Source: Streptomyces griseicoloratus (lineage in GTDB: Bacteria > Actinomycetota > Actinomycetes > Streptomycetales > Streptomycetaceae). Taken from it: DNA of 64,000 nt. A program made the position numbers and the translations under genes. Numbering within the stretch: the stretch's first letter is position 1; each line of letters opens with the position of its first letter. The stretch spans positions 1 to 64,000 of the forward strand of contig NZ_JACVQF010000209.1 in assembly GCF_014534645.1 (NCBI RefSeq). The letters run 5' to 3'. Shown in pieces: positions 17,392 to 26,351 of this stretch. Below the pieces are notes generated by a model. The model ran no database searches and was not told where the DNA came from. It worked only from the letters and a program-made list of their open reading frames with translations.

Positions 17392-19278
17392 ATGCCCGGC
17401 ACCACGCCCACCCCCGACCCCCACCCGGACGACGACCAGGACGTCGCCGACGCCGACCGCGGATTCATCGCCCGGCTCCGGCCGGGCGTGGTGCGGGACG
17501 CGGCGGGCCGCACGGTCTGGGACGCCGACGCCTACGCGTTCCTCGACGGCGACTGCCCGCCCACCGCCCACCCCTCCCTGTGGAGGCAGAGCCGCCTGAC
17601 CGCCCGGCAGGGCCTGTACGAGGTCGTGCCCGGCGTCTACCAGGTCCGCGGCCTCGACCTGTCCAACATCACGTTCGTCGAGGGCGACCGGGGCGTCCTC
17701 GTGATCGACCCGCTGATCAGCGCGGAAGTGGCGGCCGCCGCCCTGGCCCTGTACCGGGAACACCGCGGCGACCGCCCGGTGACCGGGGTCCTCTACACCC
17801 ATTCGCACATCGACCACTTCGGCGGCGTCCACGGCGTCGCCGACCCCGACGCCGCCGCCGACGGAAGCCTGCCGGTGATCGCACCGGCCGGCTTCCTCGC
17901 CCACGCGGCCGGTGAGAACGTCATCACCGGCCCCGCGATGGCCCGCCGCTCGGTGTACATGTACGGCGCCGCCCTGCCCAAGGGCCCCGCGGGGCAGATC
18001 GGCTGCGGCCTCGGCCAGACCACCTCCCTCGGCAGCACCGGCCTCATCGCCCCCAACCTCGACGTCCGCGCCACCGGCCAGACCGAGACCGTCGACGGCG
18101 TCCGCATGGTCTTCCAGCTCACCCCGGGCACCGAGGCCCCGGCGGAGATGAACATCCACTTCCCCGGCCTTCGGCTGCTCTGCGTGGCGGAGAACGCCTG
18201 CCACACCCTGCACAACGTGCTCACCCTCCGGGGCGCACTCGTCCGCGACCCCAGCGCCTGGGCGCGCTATCTGACCGAGACCCTCCGGCTGTTCGCCGGC
18301 ACCACCGACGTCGTCTTCGCCTCCCACCACTGGCCCACCTGGGGCCAGGACCGGGCGGTGCGGTTCCTGGAGGAACAGCGCGACGCCTACGCCTACCTGC
18401 ACGACCAGTGCGTACGCCTCATCAACGCCGGGTACACCGGGGCCGAGATCGCGGAGGAACTGCGCCTGCCGCCCGGCCTGGAGAAGCGCCGGCACGTCCA
18501 GGGCCACTACGGCTCGCTCAGCCACAACGCCAAAGCCGTCTACCAGCGCTACATGGGCTGGTTCGACGGCAACCCCGCCCACCTGTGGCAGCACCCGCCG
18601 CGTGAAGCGGCCCGCCGGTACACCGAGTTCATGGGCGGAGCCGACGCCGTGGTCGCCAAGGCGCGCGTGTGCTTCGACCGCGGCGACCTGCGCTGGGTCG
18701 CGGAAGTACTGAACCACGTCCTGTTCGCCGACCCCGAACACGCCGAGGCCCGGGCCCTCCAGGCCGAGACGTTCGAACGGCTCGGTCACGGGTCCGAGTG
18801 CGGCCCCTGGCGCAACTTCTACCTGACGGGCGCCGCCGAGCTGCGCGGCGGCGTCCGGGGAGCCCCGGGCCGCGGAGCGTCCGGCATCGTCGCCGCGCTG
18901 AGCGTGGAGCAGATCTTCCAGTCCATGGCCGTACGGCTGGACGGCCCCCGCGCCGCGGCGGCCGGACGCCTGCTGCTGCGCTGGGAGATCACCGACCCCG
19001 ACGACCGCACGCGCAACCCCGGCCCGGACGTCTGGACGCTGCTGCTGTCCAACGGGGCGCTCACCCCGATGCCCGGCGACGCCCCCCGCGGGGAGGCCCC
19101 GCACCTGACGCTGACCCTGAGCCGGGCCACGCTCGACGCGGTCGCCGGCCGCGCGACCACCTTCCCCGACGCGATCGCGGCGGGGGAGATCATCGTGGAC
19201 GGCGACGTCACGGCCCTGACGACCCTGGGCGGGCTCATGGAGCGACCCGATCCGCGGTTCCCCATCGTCACGCCGTGA
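17392..19278 (+). CDS. alkyl/aryl sulfatase, metallo-beta-lactamase type (SdsA/BDS1-like)
   Basis: 628 residues with three parts: a metallo-beta-lactamase domain (about 75-330), a dimerisation domain (about 335-480) and a C-terminal SCP2-like domain (about 500-628). Zinc ligands are visible in THSHIDHFGG (H137, H139, D141, H142), VAENACHTLHN and ASHHWPTWG. The family hydrolyses primary alkyl sulfates to alcohols and sulfate. No signal peptide is seen, so a cytoplasmic site is likely. It ends the ligase/dehydrogenase operon, which fits degradation of alkyl sulfates or related surfactant-like compounds. Confidence 0.92.
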   Translation: MPGTTPTPDPHPDDDQDVADADRGFIARLRPGVVRDAAGRTVWDADAYAFLDGDCPPTAHPSLWRQSRLTARQGLYEVVPGVYQVRGLDLSNITFVEGDRGVLVIDPLISAEVAAAALALYREHRGDRPVTGVLYTHSHIDHFGGVHGVADPDAAADGSLPVIAPAGFLAHAAGENVITGPAMARRSVYMYGAALPKGPAGQIGCGLGQTTSLGSTGLIAPNLDVRATGQTETVDGVRMVFQLTPGTEAPAEMNIHFPGLRLLCVAENACHTLHNVLTLRGALVRDPSAWARYLTETLRLFAGTTDVVFASHHWPTWGQDRAVRFLEEQRDAYAYLHDQCVRLINAGYTGAEIAEELRLPPGLEKRRHVQGHYGSLSHNAKAVYQRYMGWFDGNPAHLWQHPPREAARRYTEFMGGADAVVAKARVCFDRGDLRWVAEVLNHVLFADPEHAEARALQAETFERLGHGSECGPWRNFYLTGAAELRGGVRGAPGRGASGIVAALSVEQIFQSMAVRLDGPRAAAAGRLLLRWEITDPDDRTRNPGPDVWTLLLSNGALTPMPGDAPRGEAPHLTLTLSRATLDAVAGRATTFPDAIAAGEIIVDGDVTALTTLGGLMERPDPRFPIVTP

Positions 19279-19311
19279 TCCGCCGCCCGGCGCACCGGCC
19301 GCCGTACCGGG

Positions 19312-21948
19312 TCAGGGCGGCGGTGCGGGCCGGATGGCGAGGACGGCGATGTCGTCGGCGCTGTCGGCCCCCAGACCGATCAGCAGCTCGTCGCAGAACG
19401 TGTCGAGCGGTTCGCGGGCCAGGGCCGCGGCGTGCCGGCGCAGCCGGTCCAGGGCGTCGTCGAGGGATTCGTCGCGGCGCTCGACGAGACCGTCCGTGTA
19501 CAGCAGCAGGGTCGAGTGCGGCGGCAGCAGGTTGCACCCCGTGCGGCGGGGCACGTCGGTGTCCATGCCGAGGAGCAGGCCGGCGCCCTCCTCGAGGTAC
19601 CGGGTGTCGCCCTCCCAGGTGGTCAGCAGCGGCGGCAGATGACCGGCGGAGGAGTGCCGCAGCTCCCAGGGGCCGTCCGGGGGACCCTTGACGACGCCGT
19701 AGATGCAGGTGGCGGTGGCCTCCCGGTAGAGGCTGTGGTTCGCCAGGTCCAGGCGGTGCAGCACCTCGCCGGGGGGCTCCTGGCGGTCCACGGCGATCCC
19801 GCGCAGCATGCTGCGCAGCTGGCTCATGGCGATGGCCGCGTCCAGGTTGTGTCCCGTGACGTCGCCGATGACCACCGCGGTGTCGCCGCTGGGCACGACG
19901 AAACTGTCGTACCAGTCCCCGCCGACCTGCGCGGTGGTGGAGGAGGCCGCGTACCGGGCGGCCAGCTGCAGGTTCTCGACGTCCGGCAGCGCGGGCAGCA
20001 GGGAGAGCTGGAGCTGCTCGGCGATGTTGCGGGTGTCCTGGTACAGACGGACGTTGTCCACCCCCAGGGCGATGCTGTGGACGAGGTCGTCGACCAGGGA
20101 CAGGTCCTCCTCGGTGAACGGCGGTCCTCCGGCCGTACGTGTCACGGTCAGGGCACCGAAGATCTCCCGGCGGGCCCTCAGCGGGGCGACGACGGCACTG
20201 CCGGCCCCGAGCTTCCGGAACAGTTCGAGGTAGTCCCGGTCCAGCGCGCTCTCGGCCTGCCCGGGCGGCGGAACACCGCCGAGCAGCAGTGGTCCGGCGC
20301 CGCGCAGGGCACGGGCCAGCGGGCCCCGCGAGGTCTCGGAGACCGGCGGGAGCCTGCCCTCGTACGCGGCGGTACGCAGTCCCCGGGGGTCCCGGTGCAC
20401 GACGCAGACCCGGTCGACCTGGGTGTGCCCGGTGAGCAGGTCCACCACGCACCAGTCGGCCAGCCGCCGTGTGAGGAGCCGGCCGACGCTCTGCAGTCCC
20501 TCGTCCAGGTCCATGGTGTTGTTCAGCTCGGCACCGATGTCGGCCAGGAGGGAGAGCCGGTCCAGCGTCGACATGCCGCCGTCGCCCTCGCCGGTTCCCG
20601 CACCGTGACCGGAGGGGGCCTGCCTGCGGACCTCGTCGGGTTCGGGGACCACCGCCTGCCGGTTCCTGTCGGGAGTCCTCGGCGTGTCGATGGACGTGCT
20701 CGCCCGGGGCGTGAGCTGGGCGACGAAGACGGGACGGCCGTCGGACGTCTCCTGGATCTGGATGTACAGGCGGACCGGGACCACCCGGCCGTCACGGTGC
20801 AGCGCCGGAAGCGGCACCGAGCGGCCCACGATGCGGGTGCGGCCGGTGAGCAGCATGGAGCCGAACGCCGCGGTGTGCCGTTGCCGCAGGTGCTCGGGGA
20901 TGAGCGTGGTGAGCTTGCGTCCGACGAGATCGTCCGGATCCCAGCCGAGCAGCTCCGCCGCCGGTCCGTTCGCCGCGATGATCCGGTTGCCCTCGTCGGC
21001 GGCGATGGTCGGGACCCGGCCGGCCTTCACCTGGTCGGTGTCCCACGGCACGAGGTCCGAGGCGCTGACCTCGGGCTCGCGCGGCACCACGGTCCACGCG
21101 CTGGGAGTGCCCCCGGCGAGCTGTTCGGTGATCTCGTCGAACAGCCAGTCCTGGAAGGCACGGCCGCGCGGCAGGACCGGCAGGGTGAGGAGGCGTTCCT
21201 CCCGCGCGCTGTCCTCGGCCAGGTCGAGCACCTGGCGCAGGGTGCGGACCGCGCCGGCCGCGTCACCCGGCAGCCGCAGGCGTACGGAGCGGAGGTCGGG
21301 GTCGGGGACCGGCTGCTCCAACGCGGCGGTCATGCAGGCGCTGATCACGTTGTTGGTGTCGACGGCGACGGTGAGGTCCCCGGGGGACACCACCTGCGGG
21401 CCTCCGGCCGCCGCCGCGAGCGTCAGTTCCCGCAGCAGGGCGTGGCGGTGCTGCTGGCTCGCCGCGTACAGGGCCCTCGGCACGTCGACGAGCGTGACCG
21501 TCTTCCCGGAGCGGCACGGCGGCACGGCGGTCCGCCACCCGGGTGACGGCGGCGGCGGACCGTCGGACCACAGCTCGAACCACACCGTCTTGTGCTCGTC
21601 GCCGACGTCGACCCCGTACCGGGACGCCAGGTCCGCCAGCAGGGCCAGTCCCTGTCCCGTCCCGGAGTAGGGCGGGCAGGCGTGCGGCACCGGGCCGCGG
21701 CCCGGCCGGCGGTCACCGACGCTCACGCGCACCCGGCCGCCGCACACGGAGACCCCGACGTCCACGTCGGTGCGCGCGTGCAGCACGGCGTTGGTGACCA
21801 GCTCGCTGACCAGGAGCTGAGCGGTGTCGACCAGGTCGGCGGCGACGCCGCCCAGCGCGTCGCCCACGAACCGCCTGGCCGACCCCGCGCTCCGCGGGCT
21901 CCCCGGGAAACGCCGTGCCGCCGCCTCCGGCCGAACTGGGTGTCCCAT
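19312..21948 (-). CDS. PAS/GAF-domain PP2C (SpoIIE-type) phosphatase with N-terminal ATPase domain
   Basis: 878 residues. Domains in order: HATPase_c of the anti-sigma type (about 15-150; SELVTNAVLHAR, GTGQGLALLADLA), an uncharacterised segment (150-320), PAS (about 325-450; IIAANGPAAELLGWDPDDLVG), GAF (about 480-640) and a SpoIIE-type PP2C domain (about 655-875) with GGDWYDSF and IGDVTGHNLDAA carrying the metal aspartates. It would control a sigma-factor partner-switching cascade by dephosphorylating an anti-anti-sigma factor, and the ATPase domain may act as the kinase. ATG at 21948 follows GGGGG. No anti-sigma or antagonist gene is nearby. Confidence 0.9.
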   Translation of the reverse strand: MGHPVRPEAAARRFPGSPRSAGSARRFVGDALGGVAADLVDTAQLLVSELVTNAVLHARTDVDVGVSVCGGRVRVSVGDRRPGRGPVPHACPPYSGTGQGLALLADLASRYGVDVGDEHKTVWFELWSDGPPPPSPGWRTAVPPCRSGKTVTLVDVPRALYAASQQHRHALLRELTLAAAAGGPQVVSPGDLTVAVDTNNVISACMTAALEQPVPDPDLRSVRLRLPGDAAGAVRTLRQVLDLAEDSAREERLLTLPVLPRGRAFQDWLFDEITEQLAGGTPSAWTVVPREPEVSASDLVPWDTDQVKAGRVPTIAADEGNRIIAANGPAAELLGWDPDDLVGRKLTTLIPEHLRQRHTAAFGSMLLTGRTRIVGRSVPLPALHRDGRVVPVRLYIQIQETSDGRPVFVAQLTPRASTSIDTPRTPDRNRQAVVPEPDEVRRQAPSGHGAGTGEGDGGMSTLDRLSLLADIGAELNNTMDLDEGLQSVGRLLTRRLADWCVVDLLTGHTQVDRVCVVHRDPRGLRTAAYEGRLPPVSETSRGPLARALRGAGPLLLGGVPPPGQAESALDRDYLELFRKLGAGSAVVAPLRARREIFGALTVTRTAGGPPFTEEDLSLVDDLVHSIALGVDNVRLYQDTRNIAEQLQLSLLPALPDVENLQLAARYAASSTTAQVGGDWYDSFVVPSGDTAVVIGDVTGHNLDAAIAMSQLRSMLRGIAVDRQEPPGEVLHRLDLANHSLYREATATCIYGVVKGPPDGPWELRHSSAGHLPPLLTTWEGDTRYLEEGAGLLLGMDTDVPRRTGCNLLPPHSTLLLYTDGLVERRDESLDDALDRLRRHAAALAREPLDTFCDELLIGLGADSADDIAVLAIRPAPPP

Positions 21949-22413
21949 GCCCCCAGTGTGTGCCCTGCACGGCCCGCCGCGCAGCCCGCCGTCCGCCCGC
22001 GCCCGGCAGGGGCGGTACGGCTGTCCGCCGGCCGGGTGAGGGTCCGCGGGCACGGGGCCGCGGGTCTGGTGGACGGGGGCGTACTTCGGTAGCTTGCTCG
22101 CGTGGCCCCGCGTTCTCCCCCGTACGCGGGGCCGCACCATGTCCGTCCGGCGGCACCGCCGGTGCGGCGGGGCACGCGGCGGGCGTCCGACGGCGCCCGG
22201 GAGCCGTCCGTCCGCAACACCGGTCCGTCCAACGGCCCTTACTCACTGGTGGCGGGCACCTTCGCCGTGTAGCGTCACCGGCAGATGTCGTGGTTCGCCG
22301 TACCTGCCCGCGCCGTGGTGCGGGCAGTCTGCTGTGCAGTGCCTGAGGACCAGGACGATCACCTCCGGGTCCGCGCGGTGCGGACCCGTCATCGACCCGA
22401 GAGAGGCACCGGC
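21949..22413. other. 465-bp gap between divergent phosphatase and cold-shock genes
   Basis: No coding frame looks real here. The 3' part (about 22260-22413) should hold the promoter and long leader expected for a cold-shock gene; I could not name a clear -35/-10 pair or a riboswitch. Confidence 0.5.
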
Positions 22414-22617
22414 ATGGCCAGCGGAACCGTCAAGTGGTTCAACTCCGAGAAGGGCTTCGGATTCATCGCGCAGGACGGCGGCGGTCCCGACGTCTTCGCG
22501 CACTACTCGAACATCAACGCCACCGGCTACCGTGAGCTGCACGAGGGCCAGGCCGTGACGTTCGACATCACCCAGGGCCAGAAGGGCCCGCAGGCGGAGA
22601 ACATCAACCCCGTCTGA
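22414..22617 (+). CDS. cold-shock protein (CspA family)
   Basis: 67 residues, normal length. RNP1 KGFGFI and RNP2 VFAHYS are visible, with [20 protein letters not shown] typical of Streptomyces Csp proteins. It is a single-stranded RNA/DNA-binding chaperone. GAGAGG (22401-22406) is the ribosome site. A very strong terminator follows 16 bp after the stop. Confidence 0.96.
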   Translation: MASGTVKWFNSEKGFGFIAQDGGGPDVFAHYSNINATGYRELHEGQAVTFDITQGQKGPQAENINPV

Positions 22618-22632
22618 CCCGTCGTCGCCACC

Positions 22633-22674
22633 CGTACGGTGCCCCGGGAGCGCCCGCTCCCGGGGCACCGTACG
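22633..22674 (+). terminator. terminator of the cold-shock gene
   Basis: Perfect 19-bp stem (22633-22651 with 22656-22674) and a 4-nt loop GCCC, directly after the coding sequence. Confidence 0.93.
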
Positions 22675-22745
22675 CGGGTGGCGCAACGGTGTGCGGACGG
22701 CAGGGGCCCGGCCGAGTCCGGGCGACACGAGAGAGGTGTCGGTGC

Positions 22746-22970
22746 TTGGGTGAGCGTCAGGACCGGGACTGGGCGGCGATGACGCCGGGGGACTTCGACC
22801 GGGACGCTCCGCTGAGGCTGAACGTGGGCACCGGACCGGTCGCCGTTCCGGCCGAGCCCGACGAGTGCGGCACGGCACCGCTGTTCGGCGACACGGCACC
22901 CGCACGCGGCGGTTCCCACCGCGCCCGGCGGCGCCGGACCTCGTCCGCCGGCCAGGAACGGCTGTTCTGA
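22746..22970 (+). CDS. hypothetical small protein (uncertain)
   Basis: A 74-residue frame from a TTG at 22746 with GAGAGG about 9 bp upstream. It includes a segment PLRLNVGTGPVAVPAEPDECGTAPLFGD and a basic tail. I recognise no family, and the frame could be fortuitous in such GC-rich DNA. An ATG at 22779 is an alternative start. Confidence 0.3.
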   Translation: MGERQDRDWAAMTPGDFDRDAPLRLNVGTGPVAVPAEPDECGTAPLFGDTAPARGGSHRARRRRTSSAGQERLF

Positions 22971-23078
22971 CCGGACGGCACGGAGCCCCGGCCCGCGCCG
23001 GCGGGGGAGTGCCGGCCACGTCACGGGGGAAGACTTGCCGCCGAACGCCGGAGCGGGCACGCCGGGCACGGGAGCAAC

Positions 23079-23682
23079 ATGGCCGCCACCACATCGGCAC
23101 ACAGGGCGCATGGCGCACGCGGAACACGCGGGGCGGCGTACGGGCGGTGGCCGGGGACCGGACTCCTGCTGGCGGTCCTGACCGCCGTGACGGCGGTCGG
23201 CTGCGGCGGCCCCGAGGACCACGGCGGTGACGAGCCCCCGGGCGGGGAGCGGGCGCCGCGGTCCCGGTCCACGCAGCCCCCGGACTCTTCTGCCGGCGGT
23301 CGCACCGCGCCGGCGCGGCCCTCCGCTCCGGCGGCCGCGGACGGGCGGGACGTCGGCGCCTGCGCGGACGGCACCTGCGAGGTGGGCGGTGACCGATCCG
23401 GTCACGATCCGTTTCCCGGGCCCCGGCGGCCCGGCGACCCTGTCCGTGACCGAGGTCGGTCCGAACCGCGTGGCGTACACCGTGACGTCGGGCAGCAACC
23501 GGTCCCAAGCCGGGGCGAGCGGCCCGGGCCAAGGATGCGTCACGGTCCTGCGCGTCAACGGCGGCGGCAACTCGTGCGGCGGTCCGGTCGGTGCCGGGCC
23601 GAGCGCGGAGCCCGGCTCCGTGGTGATCCGGGCCGTGGCCGGGGAGGACGGCACGGCGCTCCTCCGCATCGTGTCGGGCTAG
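23079..23682 (+). pseudogene. lipoprotein gene interrupted by a +1 frameshift
   Basis: ATG at 23079 with GGAG upstream opens a frame coding for a lipoprotein signal (GLLLAVLTAVTAVGC), a Ser/Pro/Arg-rich linker and ACADGTCEV. At about 23384-23388 (GTGGGCGGTG) the plausible coding frame changes: continuing in the other frame gives VTDPVTIRFPGPGGPATLSV and ends LLRIVSG at 23682. Removing one G would give GTCEVAVTDPVTIRF in one frame, resembling a common Streptomyces lipoprotein domain that follows a Cys-x4-Cys motif. It is either a true mutation or a sequencing error. Function is unknown. Confidence 0.7.
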
Positions 23683-23859
23683 CCGTGCGGACGCACGTTC
23701 GAGCCGTCGTCGCCGCGTGTGGTCCGGGGCGCGCGGGCGCCACCCGGCGCCCCGATATGGCGTTGGGGTACCCGTGGCGGGGCGGCAGTGACGGTTCTGC
23801 ATCGCGGGACCGCCGGGCGGTCCCGGGCGGGCAACAGCGAACGCTACGGGAGTCGTGCT

Positions 23860-25830
23860 GTGTGGTCGTACGTCGGCGGGGTCAGCGTGCTGAACGAGGC
23901 CAGGGGCCGGGAGCCCGCGGGACTGGTGGGCCGGGCGCGGGAACAGACGGAACTGCGTGCTCTTCTCGCCGGGCACCGGCTGGTGACGGTCTCGGGCTGT
24001 GCGGGGGTGGGCAAGAGCCGCCTGGCCTCAGCGGTCACGGACACGATGACGCAGGGCCCGTGGCGGCGGGTCGTCACCGTCCGCTGGCAGGGCAGGGGAC
24101 AGGGTGCTCCCGGTGCGCTCGGCGCCGCGGCCGTCGGGGCGCTGACCGGGGTGCGGCCCGACCGGCACACGGCGGACGCCGGCGCCGTGGTGCGCAGCCT
24201 GCCCGCGGAGCCGACGCTGCTCTTCCTGGACGACGTCGACCCGGTCCACGCCGAATGCATGGGCCTGGTGCAGCACCTGCTGATGGCCGCTCCCACGCTG
24301 CGCGTACTGGTGACGTCACGGCACTGCCTCGGCCTCGGGGACGAACACGTGCTGGCCCTCGGCCCGTTGAGCGTCGAGACACCGGACGGCGCGGACGGCC
24401 TGCCCGCGGCCGTGGAGCTGTTCGAGCGGCGGGCGCGTGCGGTGGTGGCCGGGTTCCGCGCGGCGGGCGCCGACCTGGCGGCCGTCGAGGACATGTGCCG
24501 GACGCTGGAAGGAGTGCCCCTGGCGATCGAGCTGGCCGCCGGTCAGCTGGCCCGTCACTCCGTGCGGGAACTCGCCGCGAAGCTCGAGCACCACCAGAGC
24601 TGGCTGACCGGCCGTCACTCGGGGCTGCGGCGGCACCGCTCGCTCCGCGACGCCGTCGGCGCCGGCTACGTACTGTGCGAGCGGGCCGAGCGTGTGGTGT
24701 GGGCCCGGGTCAGCATCTTCGCCGGTTCCTTCGCGGAGTCCACGGCCGTGTACCTGTGCGCGGGCGGTGGCGTGGAGCCCCACGACGTACCGGGATGCCT
24801 GGCCCGGCTGGCCGCGCGGGGCGTCCTGGAGCCGGTGGGCGACCCGGGCGGGGTGCGCCCGCCCCGCTACCGGATGATGCGTGCCGTGCGCGAGTTCGGC
24901 TCCGCGCGGCTGAGGGAGGCGGGGGAGTTCCCGGTGGCCGCCGAGCGGCGCCTCGGCCACTGCCGCCGGGTGGCCGCCGTCGCCGCGAACCTCTGGTCCA
25001 CGGGGGGCCAACGGCAGGCCGTACGGCTCCTCCAGAACGAGCGGGACGACCTGACGGCCATGCTGCGGCACGCCCGCACCCAGCCCGACCACGCCGGAAC
25101 GGCCCTGGAGACAGTGGTGAACCTGTGGTTCTGGTGGGGCGTGTACGACAACGCCGCGGAGGGCCGCGACCACCTGACGCGGCTGCTGCCGGTGTGCGAC
25201 GCCGGCAGCGCGCTGAACATGCGCGGACTGTGGCTGGCGGCGTGGCTCACGGCGCACAGCGATCCGCAGGCCGCGGAGGTGCTGCTGGGCCGGGCCTGGC
25301 CGAGCGCCGTCCTCGCCGGGGACGACGCGGTGATCGGACGCCTCGCCCACGTCGAGGGACTGCTCGCGCTGCACCGGCACGACGAGCGGGCCGCGGCCGA
25401 GCACTTCCGGCACGCGGCGGACATCATCCCGCCGTACGCTCCCGGCGGCCCCTCCGCCGCCGTCAGCCGCGCCGCGCAGGCCGTGGCCCAGGCGGGTTTC
25501 GCCCCTCACCGCGCGCAGCGCAGCGCCCGGCGCGCCCTCACCGTGCCAGGCGTCCGGGACGACGCCTGGGCGACGGCGGTCGCCCGCTGCGCCGGCGCGT
25601 ACGCCGACCACCGCAGCGGTCACAGCGGCCGGGCCCGGCAGCGGGCCCGGCGCACGCTGGCCGCGCTGGACCCCGAGCTTCCCGCCCCGCACGTCTGCGC
25701 CGCGCTGCGGCAGCTGATCGCGGACATCGAGTCCGGATCCCCGGGCCGGCGGCGCCTTCCCTACGTGCCGCCGCCCCGGGCCGGGCGCGTGCCCGACGCG
25801 GCGGCGCGGCTCACTGGTCCGAGTAGCTGA
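23860..25830 (+). CDS. NB-ARC/STAND-type ATPase (AfsR/LuxR-like regulator without DNA-binding domain)
   Basis: 656 residues from the GTG at 23860 (GGAG 7 bp upstream). P-loop GCAGVGKS (about 46-53), Walker B LLFLDDVD, the VTSRH sensor and PLAIELAAG motif are those of the AP-ATPase part of AfsR/LAL-type regulators. The C-terminal half (about 380-600) is helical, TPR-like. I see neither an N-terminal SARP/BTAD domain nor a C-terminal LuxR helix-turn-helix, so it may act through a partner. Its end overlaps the convergent small gene by 20 bp. Confidence 0.85.
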   Translation: MWSYVGGVSVLNEARGREPAGLVGRAREQTELRALLAGHRLVTVSGCAGVGKSRLASAVTDTMTQGPWRRVVTVRWQGRGQGAPGALGAAAVGALTGVRPDRHTADAGAVVRSLPAEPTLLFLDDVDPVHAECMGLVQHLLMAAPTLRVLVTSRHCLGLGDEHVLALGPLSVETPDGADGLPAAVELFERRARAVVAGFRAAGADLAAVEDMCRTLEGVPLAIELAAGQLARHSVRELAAKLEHHQSWLTGRHSGLRRHRSLRDAVGAGYVLCERAERVVWARVSIFAGSFAESTAVYLCAGGGVEPHDVPGCLARLAARGVLEPVGDPGGVRPPRYRMMRAVREFGSARLREAGEFPVAAERRLGHCRRVAAVAANLWSTGGQRQAVRLLQNERDDLTAMLRHARTQPDHAGTALETVVNLWFWWGVYDNAAEGRDHLTRLLPVCDAGSALNMRGLWLAAWLTAHSDPQAAEVLLGRAWPSAVLAGDDAVIGRLAHVEGLLALHRHDERAAAEHFRHAADIIPPYAPGGPSAAVSRAAQAVAQAGFAPHRAQRSARRALTVPGVRDDAWATAVARCAGAYADHRSGHSGRARQRARRTLAALDPELPAPHVCAALRQLIADIESGSPGRRRLPYVPPPRAGRVPDAAARLTGPSS

Positions 25831-26185
25831 GGTCGCCGACGGTCCAGGCGCTCACGTCCTTGATCGCGACCCGGTACATTCCCCCCGTCTCCGGCATTCC
25901 GATGCTGCCCTGCAGAATCCGGGCCAGGTGGAAGTGCAGATGGGTGGGCTCGGCGCCGCCGTCAGGCCGGTCCTCTCGCCCGTCGACGGCGAAGACGCCG
26001 GCGAACGGACCGAGGCTGTCGGAGCTCCGCAGGACCTCCGACACGCGCTCCCTCCACATGGCCTCCGGGGCCAGTCGGCCGGTGATGACCGCACCGCCGG
26101 CGACCACGGTCAGCGACATCTGATTGCTCGGCTCGGACTCCACCATGGCGGAGATGGCGACGAGAAGCTCGTCAGTGTTCGGCAT
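25811..26185 (-). CDS. small protein resembling gas-vesicle accessory GvpU (weak)
   Basis: 124 residues, starting MPNTDELLVAIS. The middle SLTVVAGGAVITGRLAPE followed by a helical stretch, then THLHFHLARI and a beta-rich end (YRVAIKDVSAWTVGDLSY), resembles proteins annotated as GvpU in Streptomyces, but no other gas-vesicle gene is in the window. A membrane segment is not seen. The ATG at 26185 lacks a clear ribosome site. It overlaps the end of the convergent ATPase gene by 20 bp. Confidence 0.65.
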   Translation of the reverse strand: MPNTDELLVAISAMVESEPSNQMSLTVVAGGAVITGRLAPEAMWRERVSEVLRSSDSLGPFAGVFAVDGREDRPDGGAEPTHLHFHLARILQGSIGMPETGGMYRVAIKDVSAWTVGDLSYSDQ

Positions 26186-26274
26186 GACAGCGGATTCTAT
26201 GCAGCCGCCCGCCCGCCGCCGAGCGGCACGCATACCGGATCCGGCCGCAACGGCGGCCCCCGGTGCACCGCGAT

Positions 26275-26290
26275 CAAGGTGACCACCTTG
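26275..26290. promoter_or_regulatory. 16-bp palindrome CAAGGTG-AC-CACCTTG
   Basis: Perfect 7-bp arms with a 2-bp centre, 10 bp upstream of the LacI-type operator and of the same overall size. It could be a second regulator's site or part of the promoter of either divergent gene. Confidence 0.5.
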
Positions 26291-26300
26291 CAATTCAGGG

Positions 26301-26316
26301 GTGAAATCCTTTTCAG
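26301..26316. promoter_or_regulatory. LacI-family operator, autoregulatory
   Basis: GTGAAATCCTTTTCAG matches the 16-bp sites at 32078 and 32220 (consensus STGAAATCSWTTTCWS). It lies 35 bp upstream of the LacI-family gene, so autoregulation is likely. Confidence 0.75.
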
Positions 26317-26351
26317 CGGCAGGGTAGGGTGGCCTCACACACGGTGAAAGG

